This document shows, piece by piece, positions 36,634 through 45,416 of a DNA stretch of 64,000 nucleotides (within the stretch, counting starts at the first letter, position 1; the number at the start of each line of letters is the position of its first letter). Made by a program: the position numbers and the translations under genes. Source of the stretch: an uncultured Bacteroidales bacterium (GTDB lineage: Bacteria > Bacteroidota > Bacteroidia > Bacteroidales > F082); NCBI GenBank assembly GCA_946408345.1, contig CAMJRR010000002.1, positions 1 to 64,000 on the forward strand, read 5' to 3'. The notes under the pieces are model-generated. The model ran no database searches and was not told the origin of the DNA. It worked only from the letters and a program-made list of their open reading frames with translations.

Positions 36634-39117
36634 ATGCAGCACCAGTTTTATTCTTTACAAAAGGTCGCAGAAATTGTCAATGGTAAGCTTATTGGGGCGT
36701 CTACTGAACGTAAAATCAGTGATTTGCTTATCGATAGCCGCCATTTGATGGATGCCGACCAAGCTTTGTTTTTTGCCTTGAAGAGCCAACGTAACGATGG
36801 CCATAAATACATTGAAGAACTTTATGATAAAGGTGTCAGGGCCTTTGTGGTGAAATATCGGCCCGAAGCAACTTGTCCCGAAGCTTCGTTCATCATTGTC
36901 CCCGATACTTTGAAAGCCTTGCAAGCATTGGCTGCTTATCATCGCCAGCAGTTCGACATTCCCGTCATCGGTATTACGGGCAGCAACGGCAAAACCATTG
37001 TCAAGGAGTGGCTTTTCCAGATGCTCAGTTCGGACTATAACATTGTTCGCAGCCCGAAGAGTTACAATTCTCAAGTGGGTGTACCGCTCTCGGTGTGGCA
37101 GATGAACGAGAACAACAATCTGGCCATTTTTGAGGCGGGCATTTCTGAGCCTGATGAGATGATGGCTTTGCAAGACGTCATCCGTCCGACGATTGGTGTG
37201 TTTACCAACATCGGTCAGGCCCACGAGGAGAATTTCATCAATCCAGTACAAAAAGCAGGGGAGAAGTTGAACCTGTTCACGAAGGCGGAACAATTGGTGT
37301 ATTGCATGGATTATTCTGAGATACAGCAGGTTGTCATTCGTTCTGGTTTGGCATCAAAGGTAAAACTATTCACTTGGAGCCGGAAGTTCGAAGAGGCCAA
37401 TCTGTTTGTGAAGCAGGTGAAGAAAGAAGAGAAGATTTCTACTATCGAATGCAACTATCAAGGCAACACTTTAGCTTTTGTCATTCCTTTTGCCGACGAT
37501 GCTTCCATCGAGAATGCCATCCATTGCATTGCCATCGGATTGTTGATGCAGATGAAGCCTGAGGTCATCGCTGAAAGGCTTATGTCGTTGACTTCCATAG
37601 CTATGCGTTTGGAAATCAAGGCGGGAATGAACAATTGCACCATTATCAACGATTACTACAATTCCGATGTCAACTCGTTATCTATCGCTTTGGACGTGAT
37701 GAAGCAACAGCATCAGCACAAGCGTAAGGTCGTAATCTTGTCCGACATCCTCCAAAGCGGGCGTAATGAGATGGATTTGTATGCAGAAATTGCACAACTG
37801 CTTAAAAACAAGGACGTTGATATGTTGATTGGCATTGGCGATGGCATTTCTCGACAGGCCAACAAGTTTGACATGGAGTGTTATTTCTATCCCAATGTGA
37901 GCGATTTCTTGACGCATTTTCCCTTCTCAAAGTTCAGCAATCAAACCATTCTGTTGAAAGGTGCCCGCGCTTTCGAGTTCGAGCAAATCGGAATGGAATT
38001 GCAGGAGAAGGCGCATGAGACTGTCTTGGAAATCAACTTTAATCATTTGGTCAGCAACCTGAACTATTTTCGGTCGAAAATCAAACCCGAGACCAAATTG
38101 ATGGTGATGGTGAAGGCCTTTGGCTACGGCAGTGGCAACCTTGAGGTTTCCAATGTGCTGCAATTCCATAATGTCGACTATCTGACGGTTGCCTTCGCTG
38201 ATGAGGGTGTTGAATTGCGTCGTGCAGGCATCAATTTACCCATCATGGTGATGAGCCCCGAGGTGAACAGCTACGATAATATCATCAAATATCACCTTGA
38301 GCCTGAGGTGTTCAGCTTTCGCAATTTGGAGTTCATTGAGCGTGCTATGGGGAACCTTGCCTTGCCTGAGGCACATCCTTTGAATGTGCACATCAAGCTT
38401 GATACGGGTATGCATCGTTTGGGCTTTTCCATTGGAGAGTTGCCTGAACTCATCCATCGTATTCAAGCCAACCCAATGCTTCATGTGAAGAGTGTGTTTT
38501 CGCACCTTGCTACAGCCGACAATCCTGCCGAAGATGATTTCACCATGAGTCAAATTCATTGTTTTGAGGAAGGTAGCACGATGATTAAAGAAGCTTTTCC
38601 GCAGGCGTTGCGTCATATCTTAAACACCGCTGGCATCTCACGTTTCTCGCAGTATCAGTTCGACATGGTACGCTTGGGTATCGGCTTGTATGGTGTGCCT
38701 ACTTGTGAGGCTGACAGAGGTATGTTGCAGCCTGTGGTGTCGCTCAAGACGACTATCAACCAGATTAAGCGTGTTCCTGCGGGCGACAGCATAGGCTACA
38801 ACCGTCATGGGCGTGCCGAGCACGATATGCGCATTGGTATCGTGCCTATAGGCTATGCTGATGGTCTCTCTCGCTTGTTGGGTAATGGGAACGGCAAGTT
38901 CTATGTGAATGGACAGCAGGTGCCTGTTGTGGGCGACATCTGCATGGACATGTGCATGTTGGATTTGACTGATGTGGAAGCCGTTGAGGGTGACACGGTG
39001 GTCATCTTCGATGCTGAGCACGATATTGCAGACATCGCCAAGGCTTGCCAAACTATTCCTTATGAGATTATGACACGTGTCTCACAGCGAGTGAAGCGGG
39101 TGTATTTTCAGGAATAA
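36634..39117 (+). CDS. Bifunctional MurF ligase / alanine racemase
   Basis: 827 residues from MQHQFYSLQKVAEIVNGK, which matches the MurF N-terminus; the ATG 63 bp upstream overlaps the promoter. Residues 1 to about 455 are MurF (UDP-MurNAc-tripeptide D-Ala-D-Ala ligase) with GITGSNGKTIVKEW. The rest is a PLP alanine racemase with the catalytic Lys in MVKAFGYGSG (near 493), GMHRLGF and RLGIGLYGV. The fusion is usual in Bacteroidetes and couples D-Ala supply to peptidoglycan precursor synthesis. Confidence 0.95.
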   Translation: MQHQFYSLQKVAEIVNGKLIGASTERKISDLLIDSRHLMDADQALFFALKSQRNDGHKYIEELYDKGVRAFVVKYRPEATCPEASFIIVPDTLKALQALAAYHRQQFDIPVIGITGSNGKTIVKEWLFQMLSSDYNIVRSPKSYNSQVGVPLSVWQMNENNNLAIFEAGISEPDEMMALQDVIRPTIGVFTNIGQAHEENFINPVQKAGEKLNLFTKAEQLVYCMDYSEIQQVVIRSGLASKVKLFTWSRKFEEANLFVKQVKKEEKISTIECNYQGNTLAFVIPFADDASIENAIHCIAIGLLMQMKPEVIAERLMSLTSIAMRLEIKAGMNNCTIINDYYNSDVNSLSIALDVMKQQHQHKRKVVILSDILQSGRNEMDLYAEIAQLLKNKDVDMLIGIGDGISRQANKFDMECYFYPNVSDFLTHFPFSKFSNQTILLKGARAFEFEQIGMELQEKAHETVLEINFNHLVSNLNYFRSKIKPETKLMVMVKAFGYGSGNLEVSNVLQFHNVDYLTVAFADEGVELRRAGINLPIMVMSPEVNSYDNIIKYHLEPEVFSFRNLEFIERAMGNLALPEAHPLNVHIKLDTGMHRLGFSIGELPELIHRIQANPMLHVKSVFSHLATADNPAEDDFTMSQIHCFEEGSTMIKEAFPQALRHILNTAGISRFSQYQFDMVRLGIGLYGVPTCEADRGMLQPVVSLKTTINQIKRVPAGDSIGYNRHGRAEHDMRIGIVPIGYADGLSRLLGNGNGKFYVNGQQVPVVGDICMDMCMLDLTDVEAVEGDTVVIFDAEHDIADIAKACQTIPYEIMTRVSQRVKRVYFQE

Positions 39118-39176
39118 ATCATTATAAAGAGAAGCGTTTTCTGATTTTTGTATTGATGAGGGGTTTTTAAAAGGAC

Positions 39177-40832
39177 TTAGACTTTCTTCCCAACAAGCCT
39201 GACAATCAACCATAGGGTGACTAATCCCAATAAGAAGGCAACCGATGAGGGTAGACCGAGGGCTGTTGGCAATACCCCTATTATTACTGCCACACCACCC
39301 ACAGTGAGCGCATAAGGCATCTGCGTTTTGACATGTTGTAAGTGATTACAACTGGAGGCCAAAGAGCTCATGATCGTGGTATCGGAAATCGGGCTGCAAT
39401 GGTCGCCCATGACGGAACCTGCTAATACCGAGGCCACCACATTGTAGAACAAAGGCATGGTCGCTTCAACAGACAAGCCTTGCTCTTGGCAGAGCAGCCA
39501 TGAAGCGGGAAGAATCAACGGATAAAGGATAGCCATCGTGCCCCACGAAGTTCCCGTTGAGAAGCCAATCAAAGCGGCCAATAGGAAAGTCAACGCTGGA
39601 ACAAAAACAGGTGAAAGCGACCATTGCACCAGCAGATGCGACACAAACTCAGCCGTATGCATATCTTTGGTCACCAAGGCGATAGACCAAGCCATTGTGA
39701 GAATCAAAACCGCATTGAACATGGATTTGAAGCCTTCCACCATCTCCTCTATCACTTTGGCGAAGGTCAAAGAGCCTCGCAATAAGGTAACCACGATGGC
39801 CGTCAGCAACGACAGCACCGAGGCCCAAAGCAAGGCCTTGTAGGAATTGGCTGCACCGATGGTAACGGAGAGTTTGGAGAAAAAGCCCGTTCCTGACTGC
39901 CAAGCAGCGGCATCATACCCCGTGACTATCAACCCGATGATTGTGCCAAAAATCAGTACTGCCAACGGAATCAAGGCATCGATGATATGGGCAGGCTTCG
40001 ACACACTGTTTGTCATTTCCGTTTCCATCGCCAAGGCCTTTCTGGCTTTGCGCTCCGCCGTCAGCATGGGACCGAAGTCACGACCGCTGAAGATAATCAT
40101 TAGCACAAAACCGAGGGTCAGGAAAGGATAGAAACTGTATGCCAAAGAATGGAAAAACACCGAATAGGCCGAGGTCTGCAATCCGATGGCTTGAATGCCA
40201 TCTTGAATATAGCTCAGCTCCGCTCCAATCCATGTGGTGACAAAAGCCACAGCCACCACAGGAGCCGAAGTAGAATCGACGATGTAAGCCAGTTTCTCAC
40301 GCGACACCTTGAGCTTATCAGCGATGGGGCGCATGGTATTGCCCACCACGAGAGTGTTAGAATAATCATCAAAAAAGATGCAGAGGTCCATGAGGAAGGT
40401 CATCAGTTGGCCCGAGCGTGGTCCACGAGCCCTTCGCGACAGCCAGTTGACCACCCCTTGCATGCCACCATTGGTCGAGATGATGCGCACCATGCCACCA
40501 ATAAGCATGGTGAAGACAATAATCGTCACATGGTCGACATCAAACAAAGAACCCACGACGTAGGTATCCACAACCCTCAGCAGTCCGCCACCCAAAGCCG
40601 CGGCTGGACTTGCGCCACCGTAATAGGCCATGAGGAAGGTGCCCGTCAGGATGCCGACGAAAAGCGAGGAAATCACCTCTTTTATAAGCAAAGCCATCAC
40701 GATGGCCACCAAAGGCGGCAAAATCGACAGCCACAGCGGCATGGGTCCAGCAACTGGGCCTAATATATACAGTAGCGTCATGACCAAAACCAAGGCAATC
40801 AACACCAAAAGGCTTATCCATTTCCTTTTCAT
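39177..40832 (-). CDS. nhaC: NhaC family Na+/H+ antiporter
   Basis: 551 residues from MKRKWISLLVLIALV. About a dozen hydrophobic segments and the NhaC signatures are visible: DLCIFFDDYSNTLVVGNTMRP, IVDSTSAPV, FSTGTSWGTMAILYPL and VMGDHCSPISDTTIMSS. It exchanges sodium or another small ion or solute for protons across the inner membrane; the exact substrate of this subgroup is uncertain. Divergent from the lipoprotein pair downstream. Confidence 0.9.
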   Translation of the reverse strand: MKRKWISLLVLIALVLVMTLLYILGPVAGPMPLWLSILPPLVAIVMALLIKEVISSLFVGILTGTFLMAYYGGASPAAALGGGLLRVVDTYVVGSLFDVDHVTIIVFTMLIGGMVRIISTNGGMQGVVNWLSRRARGPRSGQLMTFLMDLCIFFDDYSNTLVVGNTMRPIADKLKVSREKLAYIVDSTSAPVVAVAFVTTWIGAELSYIQDGIQAIGLQTSAYSVFFHSLAYSFYPFLTLGFVLMIIFSGRDFGPMLTAERKARKALAMETEMTNSVSKPAHIIDALIPLAVLIFGTIIGLIVTGYDAAAWQSGTGFFSKLSVTIGAANSYKALLWASVLSLLTAIVVTLLRGSLTFAKVIEEMVEGFKSMFNAVLILTMAWSIALVTKDMHTAEFVSHLLVQWSLSPVFVPALTFLLAALIGFSTGTSWGTMAILYPLILPASWLLCQEQGLSVEATMPLFYNVVASVLAGSVMGDHCSPISDTTIMSSLASSCNHLQHVKTQMPYALTVGGVAVIIGVLPTALGLPSSVAFLLGLVTLWLIVRLVGKKV

Positions 40833-41035
40833 AGGCACAAAATAAGGCTCAAAAATACAATTTTTTGATGGATTTCCGTTATCAAAAACAAATTGGCCTT
40901 ATTTTTGCAAGCTGAAAAAGGTCCTTGAACCCGTCGAAGGGCCGACTGATAAAATGACAGTACTTCAACCTTTCGACTATTTCAAGGCTCAGCAACTTGC
41001 TTTAATCGAACAACTAACAAATAATTTGGATTACA

Positions 41036-41551
41036 ATGAAGAAGACCCTCATCATCGCATTAAGCTGCCTCGTAGTTCTGTTCGCAGCTTGTAAGAAACC
41101 TGTTGAACCCACACCAACCCCCGTTGACTACGCTCCCAACTATGTAGGCAATTACATGGGTCAGTTTACGCTCACCATCACTTCGATGAACAACAATGCT
41201 GTAAGCAACATGGCTTTCCCCATCGACAGTATCAGGATGGACATCGCGAAAGGCGAAGAAATCAATGCCATTACGGCCATTGTGACCGTTGAAGACGAGT
41301 CGCACCAAACCTCAGGTACAGCCACGGCCGAGAAAGCTGATTTCGGAACCGTCCACCTCGTCATCGACAAACCCGACCAAAACTACTATTTCAATCTTGA
41401 CCTCACAATGGAAGGTAAGAAAGCCGAAAGCGACACCTTGAATATCCTCGGGACGTTCAATGGCAACGGCAACTTCACCCTGCCTACAGGAGAACTGGTG
41501 CAGTTGAATGAAGTGTCGGGCGACCTCAACGGAAAACTTGTGAAACAATAA
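41036..41551 (+). CDS. Small lipoprotein, beta-rich (paralogue of next gene)
   Basis: 171 residues with signal peptide and lipobox FAAC followed by a Pro/Thr linker. The mature domain (YVGNYMGQFTLTITS ... LNILGTFNGNGNFTL ... SGDLNGKLVK) resembles the C-terminal domain of the next protein (FIGHYEGNALATGSF ... LEGTCTGDGNLNY ... GGSLNK), so the two genes share a domain. Function unknown. Confidence 0.75.
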   Translation: MKKTLIIALSCLVVLFAACKKPVEPTPTPVDYAPNYVGNYMGQFTLTITSMNNNAVSNMAFPIDSIRMDIAKGEEINAITAIVTVEDESHQTSGTATAEKADFGTVHLVIDKPDQNYYFNLDLTMEGKKAESDTLNILGTFNGNGNFTLPTGELVQLNEVSGDLNGKLVKQ

Positions 41552-41569
41552 CTTAAAAGTCATATCATC

Positions 41570-42406
41570 ATGAAAAAAAGCACTTTATTTTTGGCTTGCT
41601 GCATCGGACTGATGCTCTTTGCCAGCTGCAAGAAAGACCCTGTCGCACCCACCATCAGCGCCATCACCGACACGGGTTATGTGACAGAAAACGTACAAAT
41701 CTTTTCGGGCGACAACATCAAGGTCGGCTTCAACGCCACGGGCGAAAAGCTGACGAAAATCGAGATCACGCTCACCCAAAACGGCACAGTGATCAACTCC
41801 AGCCAAGCAACTATCGAGAACCTGACGAGCTACAGCTACACAGCTACCTTCACCGTCGAGGCTACAGGCGCTGTGACCGTCACTGGCATCGTGACTGACG
41901 CCAATGGTCTGAACGCCTCGAAGAGTTTCGACATCAATTATAATGAGAAACCTAATGCCAAGTTCATTGGACACTATGAAGGCAACGCCTTGGCCACGGG
42001 TTCGTTTGATGCTGAATTCACTGGGTTGGGAATGCAACCTATTCACGATGAATTCACTGACCGCGAAGTACCTGTCATCCTTGACATCGCCGCTGGAGAG
42101 AACATGAATGAAGTTATCGGCACCTGCAAAATGGATGATAGGGAAATAACTTTCAAAGGAGTTGTCGATGGCAATAAGGTCGTCTTTGAAACCTTCAACG
42201 ATGTTATCACCTTCCCATACGATTTGGGACTTATGACCATCGAGCCTGAGATCAACGTTACCTATTCCATTGAAGCCACCCTTGTTGAAAACCAGCTCAA
42301 TCTTGAAGGCACTTGCACTGGTGATGGCAATTTGAACTACGGATTCGTCAACGGCACCATCCAAATGCAATCCACGGTCGGCGGTAGCTTGAACAAAATG
42401 CCATGA
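41570..42406 (+). CDS. Lipoprotein with Ig-like and calycin-like domains
   Basis: 278 residues, lipobox FASC. Residues 30-125 look like an Ig/cadherin-type domain (ISAITDTGYVTENVQIFSGD ... VTVTGIVTDANGLNASKSF). The C-terminal part matches the preceding lipoprotein. The gap between the genes is 18 bp, so they are likely one transcript ending at the terminator at 42,434. This is the last host gene before the integrated element. Confidence 0.75.
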   Translation: MKKSTLFLACCIGLMLFASCKKDPVAPTISAITDTGYVTENVQIFSGDNIKVGFNATGEKLTKIEITLTQNGTVINSSQATIENLTSYSYTATFTVEATGAVTVTGIVTDANGLNASKSFDINYNEKPNAKFIGHYEGNALATGSFDAEFTGLGMQPIHDEFTDREVPVILDIAAGENMNEVIGTCKMDDREITFKGVVDGNKVVFETFNDVITFPYDLGLMTIEPEINVTYSIEATLVENQLNLEGTCTGDGNLNYGFVNGTIQMQSTVGGSLNKMP

Positions 42407-42433
42407 CCTATACAGAGGCCATAATTTATAACC

Positions 42434-42468
42434 AAAAAAAACGGATGGCCGATGACCATCCGTTTTTT
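42434..42468 (+). terminator. Terminator at the left border of the integrated element
   Basis: CGGATGG and CCATCCG with flanking A-run and T-run form a strong hairpin (extended A/T pairing) with a 7-nt loop, 28 bp after the last host gene. Confidence 0.85.
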
Positions 42469-42469
42469 G

Positions 42470-42621
42470 GTTGTAGCGGGGGGAGGACTCGCTAACTCTC
42501 CTTTTCCGTTGGTTAATTATCTGGTTTTCAATAAGGTTGTTTTCTAAATAACCCCTTTTTTCGGCGGTTTTTGTCCCGTTTCTGTCCCGGTACTGTAGCG
42601 GGTAACTTTCCCCGCTACAAC
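42470..42621. other. Candidate left attachment region with 12-bp inverted repeats
   Basis: GTTGTAGCGGGG (42,470-42,481) has its exact complement CCCCGCTACAAC at 42,610-42,621; a further GTAGCGGG copy lies at 42,595-42,602, making a local hairpin with the right copy. The first copy directly abuts the host terminator. Repeated recombinase sites near a border are typical of tyrosine-recombinase elements, but no integrase is seen to confirm this. No gene is seen in 42,407-42,680. Confidence 0.4.
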
Positions 42622-42680
42622 ATTTTACGGGACTGGCTTCCGTTATTTAGACACGGGTTTTCGGGGATTTTTCGCCGATT

Positions 42681-43055
42681 TCATAGGCTGTTTTTTGGCC
42701 TTTTTACATTACGGACCATCAAGAACCTATCGACGCTCATATTCATTAAATCAATGATTTTCGGTCGGTCTCCTATCCAATACCTTCCCTTGATATTCTT
42801 GCTATTCCTACTGTATTCTTCAAGAAATAGTTTCTCTGCCTCATCGTATGATGGTGCATATACATAGAAAAGCACTTGGGTGGGGTTGATATTGCCGAAA
42901 CCTGTATAATAGCGGGCATACATAGCAAAATAGGCATTCCTATTGCCGTCGTTTTCCCACTTTAAGATTGTGGGGCGGTACAATAACTCATCCTCGCCAG
43001 TGTCGATTATCAAATACTTTGGTAAATCCTTAAAATTGAAATTATAGTTTTTCAT
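42681..43055 (-). CDS. Hypothetical cargo protein (lysogenic arm)
   Basis: 124 residues, no signal peptide or membrane segment. The sequence is rich in aromatic residues (NAYFAMYARYYTGFG) and ends in a basic tail. No family recognised. It is the last gene of the leftward operon that starts with the repressor and its ATG is preceded by the shared TCAGCAAC leader seen before three other genes of the operon. Confidence 0.6.
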   Translation of the reverse strand: MKNYNFNFKDLPKYLIIDTGEDELLYRPTILKWENDGNRNAYFAMYARYYTGFGNINPTQVLFYVYAPSYDEAEKLFLEEYSRNSKNIKGRYWIGDRPKIIDLMNMSVDRFLMVRNVKRPKNSL

Positions 43056-43066
43056 GTTGCTGAATT

Positions 43067-43621
43067 TTAATCTTTATCCAATTCTTCATCAGGCACTCCG
43101 AAGTCCTTCAGCATTCTCCTGAACATGTCCTTGACGGATTCGTCATCGTATCTTGATAAGAATTTCTTGAATGACAGTTCGAAAGCATCTTTTCCCCTGA
43201 TTTCGACCATCTTATATTTATCCTGTTGATATATCACATAGTACCTGTAAAACTCTCCCTTGGCGACTAACATCATTTTCGCTATGGCTTCAAACTTTGT
43301 TTGGATTCTTTCTTTGTCAATTTCTATGGTCTTTTCCATACCGTCAACTTTGTTATTCATATTCTCCAGTTTATCATCCAGTTCTTTGATTCGCTTATTC
43401 GTTTGGTCTCGTATATCCACCATCTGGGCATAGTTGCTGATGACCACAAAGGCGGCCAATGCGCCGAGGAAGGTTATGACAATGTTGTCGTTATTTTCAT
43501 ACTCAAATATATTGAAGAAAAAACCGGCAATACAGCATAAAACAGCCAACGCCATGATCCCCATGATAACCCATATCATTATCATGGTACAATTGCTATT
43601 CTTTTTCTTTTCACTTGCCAT
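43067..43621 (-). CDS. Membrane protein with coiled coil (lysogenic arm)
   Basis: 184 residues: two transmembrane segments near residues 11-35 (MIMIWVIMGIMALAVLCCIAG) and 47-63 (VITFLGALAAFVVISNY), then a coiled coil of about 45 residues (ELDDKLENMNNKVDGMEKTIEI) and a soluble C-terminal region. Leader TCAGCGAT before the ATG. It would sit in the inner membrane with the coiled coil in the cytoplasm. It is a plausible superinfection-exclusion or defence effector, by context only. Confidence 0.65.
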   Translation of the reverse strand: MASEKKKNSNCTMIMIWVIMGIMALAVLCCIAGFFFNIFEYENNDNIVITFLGALAAFVVISNYAQMVDIRDQTNKRIKELDDKLENMNNKVDGMEKTIEIDKERIQTKFEAIAKMMLVAKGEFYRYYVIYQQDKYKMVEIRGKDAFELSFKKFLSRYDDESVKDMFRRMLKDFGVPDEELDKD

Positions 43622-43640
43622 ATCGCTGATTTTTCACTCT

Positions 43641-44183
43641 TTATTTTTCCTCAATATACCCTTTCCCAAGCTCGTAAAAACCGTATCGGATCTGGTTTTT
43701 CAAACAAAAATCCATTACCTCGATAAGGCGAGAGTTTTCTTTGTCTTCGTGTTCGCCTACCACAAGGAGGAAAATATTATCATCCTTATAGCGCGTTTCC
43801 TTATAGTATTGGATTTGGCCCTTCATACGATTAAATTCATTGGACTTTATCACGCTCTTTGCGTCCTTCAATTCGATGCCGGCAACGCCGTTGGCCACAT
43901 CCATGTCGATGACAGTGGGAATACGGCCACCAAGAGTATATTGCGGCGTGACCTCAACAAATCTTTTCTTCATATACTTGATCAGTTGGGTCTCGATGGT
44001 TTTTTCCGTATAGCTGTTTTTTAACTTTGGATCTGCCTTGGGTACAAAGCCCTTGAGATGATCGATAACATCTTCTAACGTGGCGTATTGTGTAATGATT
44101 TTGCCGCCGTTTTCCTTAATGGATTTTTCTTTTAATCCCAACAGTGAGGCAAAACCTATTCCTAAATCATCTAATAATCCCAT
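43641..44183 (-). CDS. PD-(D/E)XK-like protein (lysogenic arm)
   Basis: 180 residues. Residues about 55-110 carry a nuclease-fold core: TEKTIETQLIKYMKKRF (helix with Glu), VIDMDVANGV (Asp) and AGIELKDAK (Glu-x-Lys), followed by a long helix with a Gln (MKGQIQYYKE). This matches the restriction-endonuclease-like arrangement, though an active nuclease is not proven. The N-terminus is short and hydrophobic. It shares the TCAGCGAT leader and lies between the coiled-coil membrane protein and a helical protein gene. Confidence 0.6.
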   Translation of the reverse strand: MGLLDDLGIGFASLLGLKEKSIKENGGKIITQYATLEDVIDHLKGFVPKADPKLKNSYTEKTIETQLIKYMKKRFVEVTPQYTLGGRIPTVIDMDVANGVAGIELKDAKSVIKSNEFNRMKGQIQYYKETRYKDDNIFLLVVGEHEDKENSRLIEVMDFCLKNQIRYGFYELGKGYIEEK

Positions 44184-44198
44184 ATCGCTGAGTTTTAA

Positions 44199-44687
44199 TT
44201 ATCCCCGTTGCTTCAAAACCTCAATCAATTCCGAAACTTTTGCGGTCAGCTTGTCAATAGATGCTGAAATTGCTACATTACCCATGATTTCTGGAAGATG
44301 CTGGTTTACATAATCACTTCCAAAAGTCTTCCCTATTTCACGACATATTATTCTCATATTCTTCATATTAACCTGGTCTGTTTGCAAGTCAATTATCGAA
44401 GCGTTGATAAATGCAATCGCCTCAAAATCCTTGAATTTTCCCTTTAGGCTATTAAACCAGTTTATTACCTCTGCCTTATATTTATCATCTTTCCAAACAA
44501 TCGACTTTATCAAGGCGAAAGCATCTTCAGCAATACTTAACTCATTTTTTACCAAAGCACAATCCACTATATCATAGGCATTGATAAGCAAATCGCCATA
44601 TTTTTCTTTGTTTTCTTTCCCATTTTCGATTGCCGAAAAGGTCTTTCTTAATTCATTCAATTTCTTGATGATTTCTTCTTTTGTCAT
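44199..44687 (-). CDS. Helical hypothetical protein (lysogenic arm)
   Basis: 162 residues, almost entirely predicted helical, no cysteines of note, ending in KLTAKVSELIEVLKQRG, a possible coiled-coil tail. No family recognised. It follows the repressor by 13 bp, with TCAGCAACT before its ATG. It could be an immunity or adaptor protein for the following nuclease-like gene. Confidence 0.55.
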   Translation of the reverse strand: MTKEEIIKKLNELRKTFSAIENGKENKEKYGDLLINAYDIVDCALVKNELSIAEDAFALIKSIVWKDDKYKAEVINWFNSLKGKFKDFEAIAFINASIIDLQTDQVNMKNMRIICREIGKTFGSDYVNQHLPEIMGNVAISASIDKLTAKVSELIEVLKQRG

Positions 44688-44700
44688 AGTTGCTGATTAT

Positions 44701-45030
44701 TTATTGATTTTTCAAAATATTACCAAGACCTTTATCCTGGATATAAGCCAAAACTTCATTGGTTTTGCTTTCTTCAACTTCTACCTGAAGAACTACTTTC
44801 GTTCGCTGTGGCGTGTCTTCTTTCGGCTGGGTAAACAAGGCCACGAAGTCCCGTCCAAGTACCTTTGAAATGGTAAACAAATCTTTTACATACAAATCGT
44901 CCTTCTTGAACCATCCGTTCAAAGTTTGCTTCGAAATGCCACATTCTTTGGCAATTTCGACCATCTTGTAATTGCTTTGTTTACAGGCATCCTGTATAAG
45001 TTTGCCTACATGAATTTCTTTTGTTTCCAT
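44701..45030 (-). CDS. Xre-family repressor of the integrated virus
   Basis: 109 residues. The N-terminal helix-turn-helix is MVEIAKECGISKQTLNGWFKK (helix 2-turn-helix 3) followed by LYVKDLFTISKVLGRDF. The C-terminal part (TKVVLQVEVEESKTNEVLAYI) is a short beta-helix segment, perhaps for dimerisation. First gene of the leftward operon, divergent from the Cro-like gene; probably binds the GTAAAT half-sites between them. Confidence 0.85.
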   Translation of the reverse strand: METKEIHVGKLIQDACKQSNYKMVEIAKECGISKQTLNGWFKKDDLYVKDLFTISKVLGRDFVALFTQPKEDTPQRTKVVLQVEVEESKTNEVLAYIQDKGLGNILKNQ

Positions 45031-45182
45031 AATGTGCTAATTTACAAATAATTAGATTAATTTTAGTTTAATTCTGGTAAATTTTTTGATACTTTTTGTA
45101 AAAACATTTGCTTTGTAGTAAATTATTTATTTACCTTTGCGCCGTCAAATATTTAACAATATTAAATCAAAATTCAAGCCAA
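45031..45182. promoter_or_regulatory. Lysogeny switch: divergent promoters with GTAAAT operators
   Basis: An inverted repeat GTAAAT-N5-ATTTAC (45,118-45,134) overlaps a rightward -7 box TACCTTTG (45,132-45,139), with TTTG at 45,107-45,110 as a possible -33 element. Additional half-sites lie at 45,040 (ATTTAC) and 45,077 (GTAAAT), nearer the repressor gene. The layout is that of an operator region controlling both arms. Confidence 0.6.
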
Positions 45183-45416
45183 ATGCAAACAATCCAATTA
45201 AGCGAGCTTCGGGACCAGTTGACGGCCAACGACTACGAGCTGTTCCGCCGTGGCGTCATCATGGAGTGCCGCGTCACCAACGCCACCTGGAGCAACTGGA
45301 CCACGGGCAAGTTCCTGCCCGAGAAGAAGTACCAATCCCTTATCGACCGCGTGGCCGCCCGCTTCGGCCTCACCGTGTTCGGAACCGAAGTGGCAGTGGA
45401 AGGAGGCGGGAAATGA
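45183..45416 (+). CDS. Cro-like small DNA-binding protein
   Basis: 77 residues, first gene of the rightward arm. The start at 45,183 was chosen because it follows the -7 box; an earlier in-frame codon lies upstream of it. It resembles a degenerate helix-turn-helix (NDYELFRRGVIMECRVTNATWSNWTTGKF, recognition helix ATWSNWTTG) with a C-terminal helix. Position opposite the repressor suggests a Cro-type role. Confidence 0.6.
   Translation: MQTIQLSELRDQLTANDYELFRRGVIMECRVTNATWSNWTTGKFLPEKKYQSLIDRVAARFGLTVFGTEVAVEGGGK

Noticed and set aside
42473..42501. tRNA gene remnant as attachment site
   Set aside because: Only a short GGAGGACTCG stretch resembles a T-arm complement; the loop and opposite stem do not follow, and no complete tRNA can be folded here.
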